The position numbers and the translations under genes were made by a program. This document shows, piece by piece, positions 40,161-48,607 of a stretch of DNA of 64,000 bases (the stretch's first letter is position 1; every line of letters begins with the position of its first letter). This stretch comes from an uncultured Oscillospiraceae bacterium (lineage in GTDB: Bacteria > Bacillota > Clostridia > Oscillospirales > Oscillospiraceae), in contig CANRFA010000007.1 in NCBI GenBank assembly GCA_947629775.1, forward strand, positions 21,139-85,138. Reading direction: 5' to 3'. The notes beneath the pieces were generated by a model. It was not told the origin of the DNA and ran no database searches. It was given only the letters and a program-made list of their open reading frames with translations.

Positions 40161-40621
40161 GAAGCCCGGACCGGAGGCGAACCGGTTGAGGGCGGTGCCT
40201 GTCCGGATCCTTTGCGGGGCCATCGAAATGGGCGGTCTGTTCGACAGCGGATGAGGAAGCACACGTTTTTGCGTGCGATCCCGGCGGAACATACAAAGTG
40301 ACTCTTGCTTTTGTGTGCAACAGGGAGAAAATCGGATTCGTCTCGAAAAACTTCTTTACGGGGCTTCTGACTTGCGGTATTCTGAGAGAAAAGGTCCCAG
40401 GATCCGTATGTCCCGGCAGTGGGAGGGAGCCTGGTCAGGGCCTTCCGGATCCTCTGCGCGTGCGCAGCGTGCATTTTCAGCCGCAGGCAGCTCACCTGCG
40501 TTTAAATGAACGCGGATAGATGCGGCCGGGCTTCCGGGATGGCGCAGTCCACCCTTTTTCCCGGAAAACAGAAAGACGGGAAGAGGAAGCGGAAATACAG
40601 AAAAGGAGCCGGAGGGAACGG
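40161..40621. other. Intergenic region with no supported gene
   Basis: About 460 bp between the HD hydrolase promoter and the channel promoter. Short open frames occur on both strands, but none has a ribosome binding site or recognisable protein sequence. Composition is more AT-rich around 40260-40400. A small untranslated RNA cannot be excluded, but I see no clear hairpin-plus-T-run for one. Confidence 0.5.
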
Positions 40622-40650
40622 TTGCGCGGGAAGGCGGTTCGTGGTAAGAT
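40622..40650 (+). promoter_or_regulatory. Promoter of the channel-DUF operon
   Basis: TTGCGC, a 17-nt spacer and TAAGAT, with a leader of about 85 nt to ATG 40744. Confidence 0.55.
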
Positions 40651-40743
40651 AGGAGCAGAACAGCCGGGTGCGCGCGGGTCCGGGTTGGGGTCCTGCCCGG
40701 TATGGGCGCCGGAGTCCCGCGTGGAGGCAGAAGGAGATAAGGA

Positions 40744-41559
40744 ATGGATGAACTGACCGAATCCCGGCAGCGGATCTTTGAAGTGATCGAGCTGGGAAGG
40801 CCGGGGGACCGGGCGAGCCTGGTCTACGACCGGTTCATGATCACCATGATCATCGCGGGCCTGCTGCCCCTGTTTTTCAAGCAGGTTCCCCCGGAACTGG
40901 CGGTGGTGGACCGGATTGCCTCTGTGGTGTTTCTGGTGGATTACGCCCTGCGGTGGTGGACAGCGGACTTCAAGGTAAAAAAGGGGGCGATGTCCTTCCT
41001 GATTTACCCCTTTACCTTTCTGGCGCTGATGGACCTGATTTCCATCATCCCTCTCTTCGTGACGACCAGTACCCACATGCAGCTGTTTCGGCTGATGCGC
41101 CTGACCAGGGCTCTGCGGGCTCTGCGGATGCTGCGTTACTCGAAGAGCTTCTATCTGATCATGGATGTGATGCAGCGGGAGAAGAAGACGCTGTCCGCCG
41201 TGGTCTGGATGGCGGGAGGCTACGTGGTGCTCTCCGCGCTCATCATGTTCCAGGTAGAGCCGGAGAACTTTGCCACCTTCTCGGACGCCTTCTACTGGGC
41301 GGTGGTGACCATGACCACCGTGGGATATGGCGATATCTACCCGGTGACGGAGCTGGGCCGTCTCGTCAGCATGATCTCCTCCTTTGTGGGAATTGCCATC
41401 ATCGCGCTCCCTACCGGTATCATTTCCGCCGGGTTCATGCAGTCCCTGGAAGAGCGGCGCGAGAAAGAGCGCCTCGCAGAGAAGAAGAAGCAGGAGGAGC
41501 ACGGCCCCGGGAACGGACCGGGGGTCTCCGCAGAGACCGGGGATACGGAGAACGACTGA
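40744..41559 (+). CDS. Voltage-gated potassium channel (Kv-like)
   Basis: A 271-residue ion-transport-family protein with six hydrophobic helices. S4 is clearly voltage-sensing, with arginines at three-residue spacing (FRLMRLTRALRALRMLRYSK). The pore loop has the K+ selectivity filter TTVGYGD between S5 and S6 (about residues 195-205). The C-terminus is a charged, probably coiled-coil tail (SLEERREKERLAEKKKQEE). It would form tetramers in the cytoplasmic membrane. GGAG precedes the ATG. It is followed after 12 nt by a small protein of unknown function, so the two are co-transcribed. Confidence 0.93.
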   Translation: MDELTESRQRIFEVIELGRPGDRASLVYDRFMITMIIAGLLPLFFKQVPPELAVVDRIASVVFLVDYALRWWTADFKVKKGAMSFLIYPFTFLALMDLISIIPLFVTTSTHMQLFRLMRLTRALRALRMLRYSKSFYLIMDVMQREKKTLSAVVWMAGGYVVLSALIMFQVEPENFATFSDAFYWAVVTMTTVGYGDIYPVTELGRLVSMISSFVGIAIIALPTGIISAGFMQSLEERREKERLAEKKKQEEHGPGNGPGVSAETGDTEND

Positions 41560-41571
41560 GGAGGAAGACGG

Positions 41572-42174
41572 ATGTACGAGATCGGGGAAGCCTGGATGGG
41601 GTACTTTGAGGAGATCGACCCCGCGAAGCGTCTGGAGATTCTGGACGGGATGGAGGAGCAGAGCGGGGCCATGATGCGCCTGTGCCGCGGGTTTTATCGG
41701 GAGCGGTATACGGACCCGAAGAAGCCGGCCCACAAGGTGGACAACTGGCTGTACAAGTTTGTCTACTTCCCGGGCATGTATAAGCGCAGCGGGCGGAGAT
41801 TCGGGCGCAGCGCGCTGGAAAAGGAGATGGCCCGCAGCCTGAAGGAACTGCATCTGGAGGATCCGGAGGGGCTCGAAGAGCTGGAGCGGACCGTGCTCTA
41901 TCACGAGTTCCGCAACACGGCCCGCCGCTATCTGGACACCTGCCGGGATCCCTCCTACGGCAGCAAGCTGCTGAAAATGAAGTCCTCCACCGAAGCGGAG
42001 CGGAAGGCCCTGGCCGGCGAGGAGATGTGGCAGATTGCCAGCGGTCTGCCCGCCATGCTGGGAGTGGCGGAAAAGATGGAGCTCTGGAAGGAGGCCATCC
42101 GGGCCGAACTGCTCGTCTTTGATCCGGAGGCCGGTCCGGCCTTTGACGCCCGGGAGGGGAAGGCGGGAAACTGA
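41572..42174 (+). CDS. Small soluble protein of unknown function, paralogue of 10609-11205
   Basis: A 200-residue protein, helical and charged, with no signal or membrane segment. It shares the full architecture of the 10609 gene: MYEIGEAWMGYFEEIDP at the start, NWLYKFVYFPGMYKR in the middle, then YHEFRNTARRYLDTC, and a final EAIRAELLVFDPE matching DALRAELSIYDPD. Possibly DUF6553, not confirmed. GAGGAGG lies before the ATG, 12 nt after the channel gene. Its partner here is a K+ channel while its paralogue sits in a polyol operon, so the role is probably not metabolic in a narrow sense. Function unknown. Confidence 0.8.
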   Translation: MYEIGEAWMGYFEEIDPAKRLEILDGMEEQSGAMMRLCRGFYRERYTDPKKPAHKVDNWLYKFVYFPGMYKRSGRRFGRSALEKEMARSLKELHLEDPEGLEELERTVLYHEFRNTARRYLDTCRDPSYGSKLLKMKSSTEAERKALAGEEMWQIASGLPAMLGVAEKMELWKEAIRAELLVFDPEAGPAFDAREGKAGN

Positions 42175-42204
42175 CCCGCACAGCAGACCGGACAGAAAAA
42201 ACAG

Positions 42205-42230
42205 CGCCCGCAGGCTCAGGTCTGCGGGCG
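42205..42230. terminator. Terminator hairpin after the channel operon
   Basis: A stem CGCCCGCAG / CTGCGGGCG with an 8-nt loop is followed on the plus strand by GTTGCATGCTTTT and on the minus strand by a TTTTTT run. It could act in both directions. Confidence 0.65.
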
Positions 42231-42330
42231 TTGCATGCTTTTGGAGAGGGTCAAAGGAAAGAAAGGCAGACGGTTTGTCGGGGCTGTTCGAGTGTGGATA
42301 GAAGGCGCGGGAAGAGATCCGGGAAACAGA

Positions 42331-42367
42331 GAAGAAGGGGAACGGTCCAGAGGATGGATCGTTCCCC
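42331..42367 (-). terminator. Terminator of the pectinesterase gene
   Basis: A stem GGGGAACGGTCCA / TGGATCGTTCCCC with one mismatch is followed on the minus strand by TTCTTCTC, 18 nt after the pectinesterase stop. Confidence 0.65.
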
Positions 42368-42384
42368 GTTCTGTTTTCCGCAGG

Positions 42385-43263
42385 CTACCGGCTGTCGGAC
42401 AGAGTTCGGACCCAGGGGACCCGGCCAGGAACCGGGGGGTCCTCGTAAAAGCGGGCGGTTTTATCCCGGCCGCTGTCGTTCCAGGGGTCGAAGCCCAGCG
42501 GCGAGATGTGGGGGCCCAGGGTGGAATTCCGGAAGACGCAGAGGCCATGGTCCCGCCAGGGACGGGCAAGATAGATGCTGCCGGGGGTTACGCCCTCTTC
42601 GCAGGTAAAGCGGCAGCGGAGGAAGGAGAAGCCTTCGCTCTGCTCCAGAGCGTGTGCGGGAGCCGCCACATAGCCGATATCCCGCTCGTCCCGGAGGGAG
42701 CGGATTTCACAGTCCTCGAAGAGCGCGCGGCCGCAGCCGAAGATGAAGTCTACCGTGCCCTCGATGAGACAGTGGCGGAACGTCTGGGTGCAGGGACAGT
42801 CCGTGCGCAGAAGAGGCGGCAGGAAGCCGTCGTAGCGGCGGATCAGGTCCCGGGGCAGCGGCCCCAGAAAGAGGGTGTCCTGAGTGGAGGTCAGCCGGCA
42901 GTTCTCCATGGAGAAGCCGTCTCCATAAACGGTCAGGGCTACCTCCTGCCCCTTGCGTTCGGGGTGGAGGGCGTCGTTGACGACGGAGAGATCCCGCAGG
43001 GCGACTCCGTCCGCGCAGATGGCCATGGTCCATGTGCGGAATGTGTTCAGTTCGACGCCGGCGGGGTCCTTCCGCAGGGCGTAATCGTCCCAGAGAATCC
43101 GGGTGCGGTCCTGCCCGGCTCCCCGGATGGTCAGCCCAGGGGTGGTTACCAGTACCTTAAGGCGGTAATCTCCCTGCGCCAGGTGGATCTCCTCTCCGGC
43201 CGGGGCGGTGTCCAGAACCCGCTGCAGGTTGTCGTCAGGTCCGATTGCAATCAGGGGACTCAC
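42385..43263 (-). CDS. Pectinesterase (carbohydrate esterase family 8), apparently cytoplasmic
   Basis: A right-handed beta-helix pectin methylesterase of about 290 residues. Catalytic motifs are present: LTSTQDTLFLG (acid aspartate), EGTVDFIFGCGRALFEDC (nucleophile aspartate) and YLARPWRDHG (arginine). There is no signal peptide, so it would remove methyl groups from imported oligogalacturonides. The start is uncertain. The track's GTG at 43263 overlaps the AAAGGAG site itself. The third codon after it, CTG at 43254, has ideal 8-nt spacing and gives an N-terminus MIAIGPDDNLQRVL that is typical of the family. It is divergent from the oligosaccharide importer operon. Confidence 0.88.
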   Translation of the reverse strand: MSPLIAIGPDDNLQRVLDTAPAGEEIHLAQGDYRLKVLVTTPGLTIRGAGQDRTRILWDDYALRKDPAGVELNTFRTWTMAICADGVALRDLSVVNDALHPERKGQEVALTVYGDGFSMENCRLTSTQDTLFLGPLPRDLIRRYDGFLPPLLRTDCPCTQTFRHCLIEGTVDFIFGCGRALFEDCEIRSLRDERDIGYVAAPAHALEQSEGFSFLRCRFTCEEGVTPGSIYLARPWRDHGLCVFRNSTLGPHISPLGFDPWNDSGRDKTARFYEDPPVPGRVPWVRTLSDSR

Positions 43264-43307
43264 TCCTTTCGCTGTCTGAGAATGGGGATGTCCGGTCCGT
43301 ATTCCTT

Positions 43308-43336
43308 ATTATAGGGCCCCTCCGGACCGATTCCAA
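43308..43336 (-). promoter_or_regulatory. Promoter of the pectinesterase gene
   Basis: On the minus strand TTGGAA, a 17-nt spacer and a consensus TATAAT. An inverted repeat CGGTCCG (43293-43299) / CGGACCG (43323-43329) flanks the -10 and may be an operator. Confidence 0.65.
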
Positions 43337-43388
43337 GACGGCCGGAAAAGGATATCCGTTTTGTGCATGAAGTGGGCGAAATTGTCCA

Positions 43389-43417
43389 TGTACACAAATC
43401 GCACAATCCGATATAAT
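43389..43417 (+). promoter_or_regulatory. Promoter of the oligosaccharide importer operon
   Basis: TGTACA, a 17-nt spacer and a consensus TATAAT. A leader of about 220 nt follows before ATG 43642; it has no evident gene or strong hairpin. This promoter is divergent from the pectinesterase promoter 50 bp away. Confidence 0.65.
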
Positions 43418-43641
43418 GAAAAAGCTGAAAAGATTGGGCATTCCGACGCAACAGCGGGAAAATGGAAGATAGTGACTGGAAACAAAGGGGTTTCGAGGGC
43501 AACCATCCGGGAAGACGCACGGATTTCGGCCGGACAGTCCGGAAACTGGCGAAGCAGGAACCTTATGTATTTCAGGGGATAAATCCGATCTGTCCATATC
43601 CTGACTGGAAATCTGACGGGAAGAGGGAGTGGAGACCTGGA

Positions 43642-44220
43642 ATGGAAAGGAGACGTTCTCTGGGCGAGTATCGCGCCATTGATCTTGTCCTCTTTGCGGG
43701 TATGGTGCTGATTTTCGAGTTCATCATCGTGCGCGCCGCGAACTGGTGGTTCCCGGGCCAGCCCTTTACGGTTTCCCTGGCGGCGGCCATTACCAGCATT
43801 GTCTTCATGCGCTGGGGGGCCTGGGGAGGCATACACGCATTCCTTGCGGGGCTGGTCTTCTGTTTTTTCTCCTCGGCCACCTTAAACCAGTTTCTGGTTT
43901 ACAGTTTTGGTAACCTCTTCTCTCTTGCGGCGCTCCTGGCTTTCCGGATCTGGGGGAAGGAGAAGGTACGCACCGGGAACATGGGTATGCTGTTCCCCAT
44001 CGCGGTGCTCGCTCTCATGCAGACCGGGCGGGCCGTTGTAGCCATTGTGCTGGGGGCGGAGCCGCTGAGCGCGACAGGCTTCTACACCACCGACAGCCTG
44101 TCGTACATTTTTACCTTTGTGATCGTATGGATATCGCGAAAACTGGACGGTGTCTATGAGGATCAGATACATTATCTCCTTCGGCTTCAGGCCAGGGAGA
44201 GGGAGGAGAGAAGGGGGTAG
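43642..44220 (+). CDS. Small integral membrane protein of unknown function (importer operon, first gene)
   Basis: A 192-residue protein with about five or six hydrophobic segments (LVLFAGMVLIFEFIIV, FTVSLAAAITSIVFMRW, GIHAFLAGLVFCFF, LFSLAALLAF, FPIAVLALMQTGRAVVAIVL, YIFTFVIVWI) and a charged C-terminal tail. There is no signal peptide and no family I recognise; the overall look is reminiscent of ECF-type S components, but no motif confirms that. I start it at ATG 43642 with GGAG 7 nt upstream; the track's first 60 residues are leader. It is the first of five such membrane proteins in the pectin-oligosaccharide importer operon. Confidence 0.75.
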   Translation: MERRRSLGEYRAIDLVLFAGMVLIFEFIIVRAANWWFPGQPFTVSLAAAITSIVFMRWGAWGGIHAFLAGLVFCFFSSATLNQFLVYSFGNLFSLAALLAFRIWGKEKVRTGNMGMLFPIAVLALMQTGRAVVAIVLGAEPLSATGFYTTDSLSYIFTFVIVWISRKLDGVYEDQIHYLLRLQAREREERRG

Positions 44221-44282
44221 AAAGGACGAAACGAACTCTGCAGAATCCCCTGGAGGGAGAAAATCTGAAAAGGAGGTAAATC

Positions 44283-45344
44283 ATGAAACCTAAGGCAGCA
44301 GATTTCCTTGAATTCGACAAAGAAAAGAAGGTCTATCGGCTGACTCCTGAGCAGGCTGTCCGGGACGACGTGGAGAAGCACTACTGGCTCCATGTTGGTC
44401 GGGCTATTGTAAAGGACTGGCGCCTTTACCTGATGCTGGTCCCCATGCTTCTGGTCTTCCTGTTCTGGAGATACTTCCCGATGTACGAACTGCTGGGCTG
44501 CTTCAAGGTATCAGACGAGGTTCTGCCGGTATCCCAGCAGCTGTTCTCGGGCTTCTCCTACTTCAAGCGTTTGCTGTTCGGTGGAGATTCCATGTCGACG
44601 GAGTTCTGGAGGGCGCTGCGCAACACGTTTATCCTCAGCTTCTACGGTCTGTGCTTCGGCTTCCCGATTCCCATCATCCTGGCGCTGTTCTTCAACGAGA
44701 TCCGCTCGAACATCGCCCGGAGCGTGTATCAGGTTCTTACCTACCTGCCGAAGTTCATGTCCACCGTCGTTATGACTTCTCTGGTGACCATGCTGGTCAA
44801 GCAGGGATCTCTGACCACCGGAATGGGCATCGTCAGCCAGGCCATGGCGAACCTGGGGCTGATCAGCCACGAGGTGGCCAACGCCGGCCTGCTGAACCTC
44901 CCCTCGTTCTTCCGCTCCATTTATCAGATCAGCGGAATCTGGGAGGCTGCGGGCTACGACAGCATTGTCTTCTTCTCCGCCATTATCGCCATTTCGCCCA
45001 CGAGCTACGAGGCCGCCCAGATCGATGGCGCCGACAAGTGGGCCCAGATGCGGTATGTGGTTCTGCCCAGCATCCTGTCTACCGTGGTCATCATGCTCAT
45101 CACCCGCATCGGCTCTCTGCTGAACATCGGCTACGAGAAGGTATTGCTGCTCTATAATCCCAATACCTACGTGACCGGCGATGTGGTCTCCACGTTCGCC
45201 AACCGCTACGGCATGGGCAACGGCAGCAGCGGAGGCACCGGCATCGCGTCCGCAGCCGAGATGATGAACAACGTGATCGGCATGCTGCTGGTCATTGGCG
45301 CGAACACCATCGCCCGCAAGGCGACCGACACATCGCTGTACTGA
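44283..45344 (+). CDS. Carbohydrate ABC transporter permease (LplB/UgpA type)
   Basis: A 353-residue permease. A long cytoplasmic N-terminus (about 45 residues) is followed by six hydrophobic helices. The coupling EAA loop is YEAAQIDGADKWAQMRYVVLP (about residues 240-260), which docks onto the ATPase. It belongs to the MalFG-type superfamily and matches the LplB subgroup used for plant oligosaccharides in Firmicutes. It pairs with the next gene to form the heterodimeric channel. AAAAGGAGG precedes the ATG. Confidence 0.94.
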   Translation: MKPKAADFLEFDKEKKVYRLTPEQAVRDDVEKHYWLHVGRAIVKDWRLYLMLVPMLLVFLFWRYFPMYELLGCFKVSDEVLPVSQQLFSGFSYFKRLLFGGDSMSTEFWRALRNTFILSFYGLCFGFPIPIILALFFNEIRSNIARSVYQVLTYLPKFMSTVVMTSLVTMLVKQGSLTTGMGIVSQAMANLGLISHEVANAGLLNLPSFFRSIYQISGIWEAAGYDSIVFFSAIIAISPTSYEAAQIDGADKWAQMRYVVLPSILSTVVIMLITRIGSLLNIGYEKVLLLYNPNTYVTGDVVSTFANRYGMGNGSSGGTGIASAAEMMNNVIGMLLVIGANTIARKATDTSLY

Positions 45345-45359
45345 TGAGGAGGGTGTGCC

Positions 45360-46250
45360 ATGAAGAGAAAACTTGAGATCTCCGAGCTGATATTCCGAAT
45401 CATCAGCTACACACTGCTCACCGTCTTCGCCCTGTGCTGTCTCTATCCCTTCGTCTACGCTGTGTCCGCTTCCATCAGCGGACGTGCCGCTGTGGAGTAC
45501 GGCTCCATCGTGCTCTTCCCGAAGGACATCCAGTTTGAGGCCTTCGCCCGCATGTTCGGCGACAACATGTTCTGGAATGCCTATTCCAACACTCTGTTCG
45601 TCACCCTGTACGGCACGCTGTGGGCCATGCTGACCTCTATTCTGGGCGCCTACGCGCTGTCGAAGAAGAGGCTGCTTTTCCGGAAGTTCTTCAACTTCTT
45701 CCTGGTCTTCACCATGTGGTTCTCTGCCGGCATCGTGCCTCAGTACCTGAACTACCTGGCTACCAAGAATGTGTTCACACTGTTTGGGATCAAGGATGAG
45801 AAGTGGCTGGTGGTCATCGCCATGGGCATGGCGGCGATGAACATCATTCTGTTGCGTAACGCGTTCGAGGGGGTTCCCTCCGAGATTGAGGAGGCCGCCA
45901 TCGTAGATGGCGCCAGCGAATTCCAGGTCCTCAGTCAGGTCTACATCCCCATGAGCAAATCCACCATTGCGACCGTGGCGCTGTTCTTCGCCATCTCCCG
46001 CTGGAACGGCTACTTCTGGGCACGCCAGATGATCTCCAATTCCAACGAGCACCCCCTGCAGGTATTCATCCGTCTGAGGCTGGAGCAGTACACGGATCCC
46101 GAGATCATGGCGGGCTGGAACGAGTCCTATGCCACCGACTCGGTGATCTACGCGCTGATCGTCTGCTCCATCGTCCCCATTCTGATCATCTACCCCTTCA
46201 TTCAGAAGTATTTCGCGAAGGGCGTCAATGTGGGCGGCGTGAAGGAGTAA
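45360..46250 (+). CDS. Carbohydrate ABC transporter permease (LplC/YtcP type)
   Basis: A 296-residue permease with six helices. The EAA loop is PSEIEEAAIVDGASEFQVLSQV (about residues 175-195). The C-terminus IQKYFAKGVNVGGVKE is characteristic of YtcP/LplC proteins. It is the second channel half with the preceding permease, 15 nt downstream with GGAGG before the ATG. In Bacillus the related YteP/YtcP/YtcQ system imports rhamnogalacturonan fragments, which fits the pectinolytic genes here. Confidence 0.95.
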   Translation: MKRKLEISELIFRIISYTLLTVFALCCLYPFVYAVSASISGRAAVEYGSIVLFPKDIQFEAFARMFGDNMFWNAYSNTLFVTLYGTLWAMLTSILGAYALSKKRLLFRKFFNFFLVFTMWFSAGIVPQYLNYLATKNVFTLFGIKDEKWLVVIAMGMAAMNIILLRNAFEGVPSEIEEAAIVDGASEFQVLSQVYIPMSKSTIATVALFFAISRWNGYFWARQMISNSNEHPLQVFIRLRLEQYTDPEIMAGWNESYATDSVIYALIVCSIVPILIIYPFIQKYFAKGVNVGGVKE

Positions 46251-46308
46251 TCTGCCCGGTCACTTCCGGACCTTCTTTACGGAAAATGCATTAATAAGGA
46301 GGATTACA

Positions 46309-48492
46309 ATGAAAACCAGGAAATCGTTCCTTTCGGTTCTTCTCGTGGCTGCGATGCTCCTGACGATTCTGACGGGCTGTATGCCCCGGATCACCGTCCA
46401 GAAGGACGGCACGCCGGGAAGCCCTGACGCTTCCGGGACGGCCGGCAGCGGGACAAGCGGCAGTTCTTCCACGGCCGCGGGCGGCGGTTCTGCCTCCGGC
46501 GAGCTGAGCTTCGCCAAGGGGACCGTTCTTCGCATGGCTGTCGGCTACAACAGCAGCAAGACCGGCCTGTTCTTCGACGCCGAGACCGCCGGTTCCGGTA
46601 TCACCCTGGCGGACGGCAAGACCTACAACGCCGGCGACCTGAAGCCCACCTGGGTGGAGGTACAGAACAAGCTGGGCATGGTCTTTGAGGACAAGTACCA
46701 GGGCAACAGCGCCAGCAAGGAATTCGACTACTGGAAAGAGCGTCTCAACGAAGTCGACATGGTCAGCGGCACCGCGACCGTGCTGACCGAGAACGGCGAA
46801 GCCGGCAACATGGTGAACATTGCCGACTACCTGGACATGATGCCCAACTTCAAGGCCTATCTGGAGGCCAACCCCATCGTGCGCATGTCCATCACCGGTA
46901 ATACTGACACCGGCGCCATCTACTTCAGCCCCTACTTCGACGGCGTGGACGACATCGAGCGGATGCCGCTGATGCGGACCGACTGGGTCCAGAAACTGCT
47001 GGACGGCGAGGGCGAATTCACCGCCAGCGCCAGCGGCCAGACCGCGGCCCCCGTGTATCAGCCCTACATGCCCACCTCCGGTAAGGTGGATATCGACGTG
47101 GTTAAGGCGGACGGTTCCGGTGTGGAAACCATCACCAAGGACTACGACGCCGCCGGCAACATCATCGAGAAGATGAATGCCGCCGGTTCCATGGACGGTG
47201 TGACCGCCGTCAATATGCTCCGCACCTACATTGATCAGGCCTACAATGGCTACTATGGAACCGCGCGTTCCGACCTGTTTATCGGTCAGAACGCCGCCTG
47301 GGACGCCGACGAACTGGTGGCCCTGCTGCGCTGCGTGGTGGCCAATCCCCAGACCCTCAATGGTACCGATTCCGTTCAGGGCCTGTTCTCCCGCGAAGAC
47401 AGCAACAACCAGCGCCGGGTCGATATGTTCCGCTTTGCCGGCATGCTGTTCGGCGTGCGCGGCCTGGAGTCCCGTCTGGATTACCTGTATGTGGGCAACG
47501 ACGGCGCGCTGCACGACGCCCGGCAGGAACTGGAGACCTATCAGGCCATGGAGCGCATGCATTGCCTGGCCCAAGAGGGTCTGCTCTCCAAGTCCTTCAT
47601 GGATATGTCCTCTGAGGACTCCGGTACCATGCTGGAGAACGACCTGGGCTTCATGCACTACGACTACAACCAGACCCAGACCATTCTGAACGCCACCAAG
47701 CTGCAGGCCGACCAGGGCGAGAAGTACATGGCGGTCATGGTTCCCGTGGCCCGCTGGTATGACGGGACCAGCGAGGACGGCGTGTACATGCGGTTCACCG
47801 AGTCCTGGCGTTCCGTCAAGACGGATGGCTGGGGCATCTCCATCAAGGGCATCAACGGCGATCAGGACAAGCTGAACGCCTGCCTGAAGCTGATCGACTT
47901 TGCCTACTCCGAAGAGGGCCAGATTCTGATGAGCTATGGTCCCGACGCCTTCATCAAGCAGGGCGAGACCTTCGACTTCAACGGCAAGGCCATGCCCGTC
48001 ATCGCGGACGCCACCCGGGACGAGCTGTGGGATAAGGCTTCCGGCAACTATACCAACTACGCCCGTTACTATCTGGGCTCCACCCTGTCCTTCCTGAAGA
48101 GCCAGGCCTTCGAGTTCCAGTGCACACATGAGGTTGGCCAGGAGGGCGCCGGCCACATCTCCACCGCCATTGCGCTCGGCACCATCAAGCACCCCGAACT
48201 CCGCGTGGCAGAGAACCAGTGGTACACCATCGTGCCGACCGTTCTTCCTACGACTACGGTTGAGAACACCACCATCGGCGGTTACACCGATCTGACCAAC
48301 CGGTTCAACCAGCAGAAGGACGGCGAGAATCTTCTCCTTGACATCATCATCAAAGGCTATACCGACTCTGTCATGCGGGACGCTCAGAGCACCGTGGATA
48401 ATGTGACGGGCGCCATGAACGGCAAACAGTATCTTGCCATTGAGGAAGGTGCCTGGCAGCGGGATCTGGCCTTCTACGACACCCTTCAGTAA
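46309..48492 (+). CDS. Large oligosaccharide-binding lipoprotein of the ABC importer
   Basis: A 727-residue solute-binding protein, larger than the common 420-560. It has a signal peptide MKTRKSFLSVLLVAAMLLTI with lipobox LTGC (Cys about 24), a Gly/Ser/Thr tether to about residue 68, then an extracellular binding domain of the LipO/YtcQ-like group (VEVQNKLGMVFEDKYQGNSA, YSEEGQILMSYG). The extra length suggests an additional lobe or a long binding groove for oligosaccharides. It is anchored to the membrane and feeds the two permeases. GGAGG precedes the ATG. Multiple hairpins follow its stop, probably stabilising this mRNA segment. Confidence 0.92.
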   Translation: MKTRKSFLSVLLVAAMLLTILTGCMPRITVQKDGTPGSPDASGTAGSGTSGSSSTAAGGGSASGELSFAKGTVLRMAVGYNSSKTGLFFDAETAGSGITLADGKTYNAGDLKPTWVEVQNKLGMVFEDKYQGNSASKEFDYWKERLNEVDMVSGTATVLTENGEAGNMVNIADYLDMMPNFKAYLEANPIVRMSITGNTDTGAIYFSPYFDGVDDIERMPLMRTDWVQKLLDGEGEFTASASGQTAAPVYQPYMPTSGKVDIDVVKADGSGVETITKDYDAAGNIIEKMNAAGSMDGVTAVNMLRTYIDQAYNGYYGTARSDLFIGQNAAWDADELVALLRCVVANPQTLNGTDSVQGLFSREDSNNQRRVDMFRFAGMLFGVRGLESRLDYLYVGNDGALHDARQELETYQAMERMHCLAQEGLLSKSFMDMSSEDSGTMLENDLGFMHYDYNQTQTILNATKLQADQGEKYMAVMVPVARWYDGTSEDGVYMRFTESWRSVKTDGWGISIKGINGDQDKLNACLKLIDFAYSEEGQILMSYGPDAFIKQGETFDFNGKAMPVIADATRDELWDKASGNYTNYARYYLGSTLSFLKSQAFEFQCTHEVGQEGAGHISTAIALGTIKHPELRVAENQWYTIVPTVLPTTTVENTTIGGYTDLTNRFNQQKDGENLLLDIIIKGYTDSVMRDAQSTVDNVTGAMNGKQYLAIEEGAWQRDLAFYDTLQ

Positions 48493-48511
48493 TGGAGTCA
48501 GATCCGGTCCG

Positions 48512-48580
48512 CGCCGGACATCCGGCGTCCGCACCGGAAATCGGATACAGGACCCCTGACGCGCCTGCGCGCGCGTGGGG
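48512..48580. other. Pair of stem-loops after the binding-lipoprotein gene
   Basis: CGCCGGA-ca-TCCGGCG (48512-48527) and CCCC-tg-ACGCGC / GCGCGCGT-GGGG (48553-48580) form two hairpins in the 115-nt gap. No T-run follows, so they look like processing or protective structures that raise binding-protein levels relative to the membrane genes downstream. Confidence 0.55.
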
Positions 48581-48607
48581 ATACATCTTCCCTGGGAGGA
48601 GGTCAAT

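Noticed and set aside
40161-40621. Short ORFs in the gap before the K+ channel (for example MRKHTFLRAIPAEHTK)
   Set aside because: No ribosome binding site, no conserved-looking sequence and too short to support.
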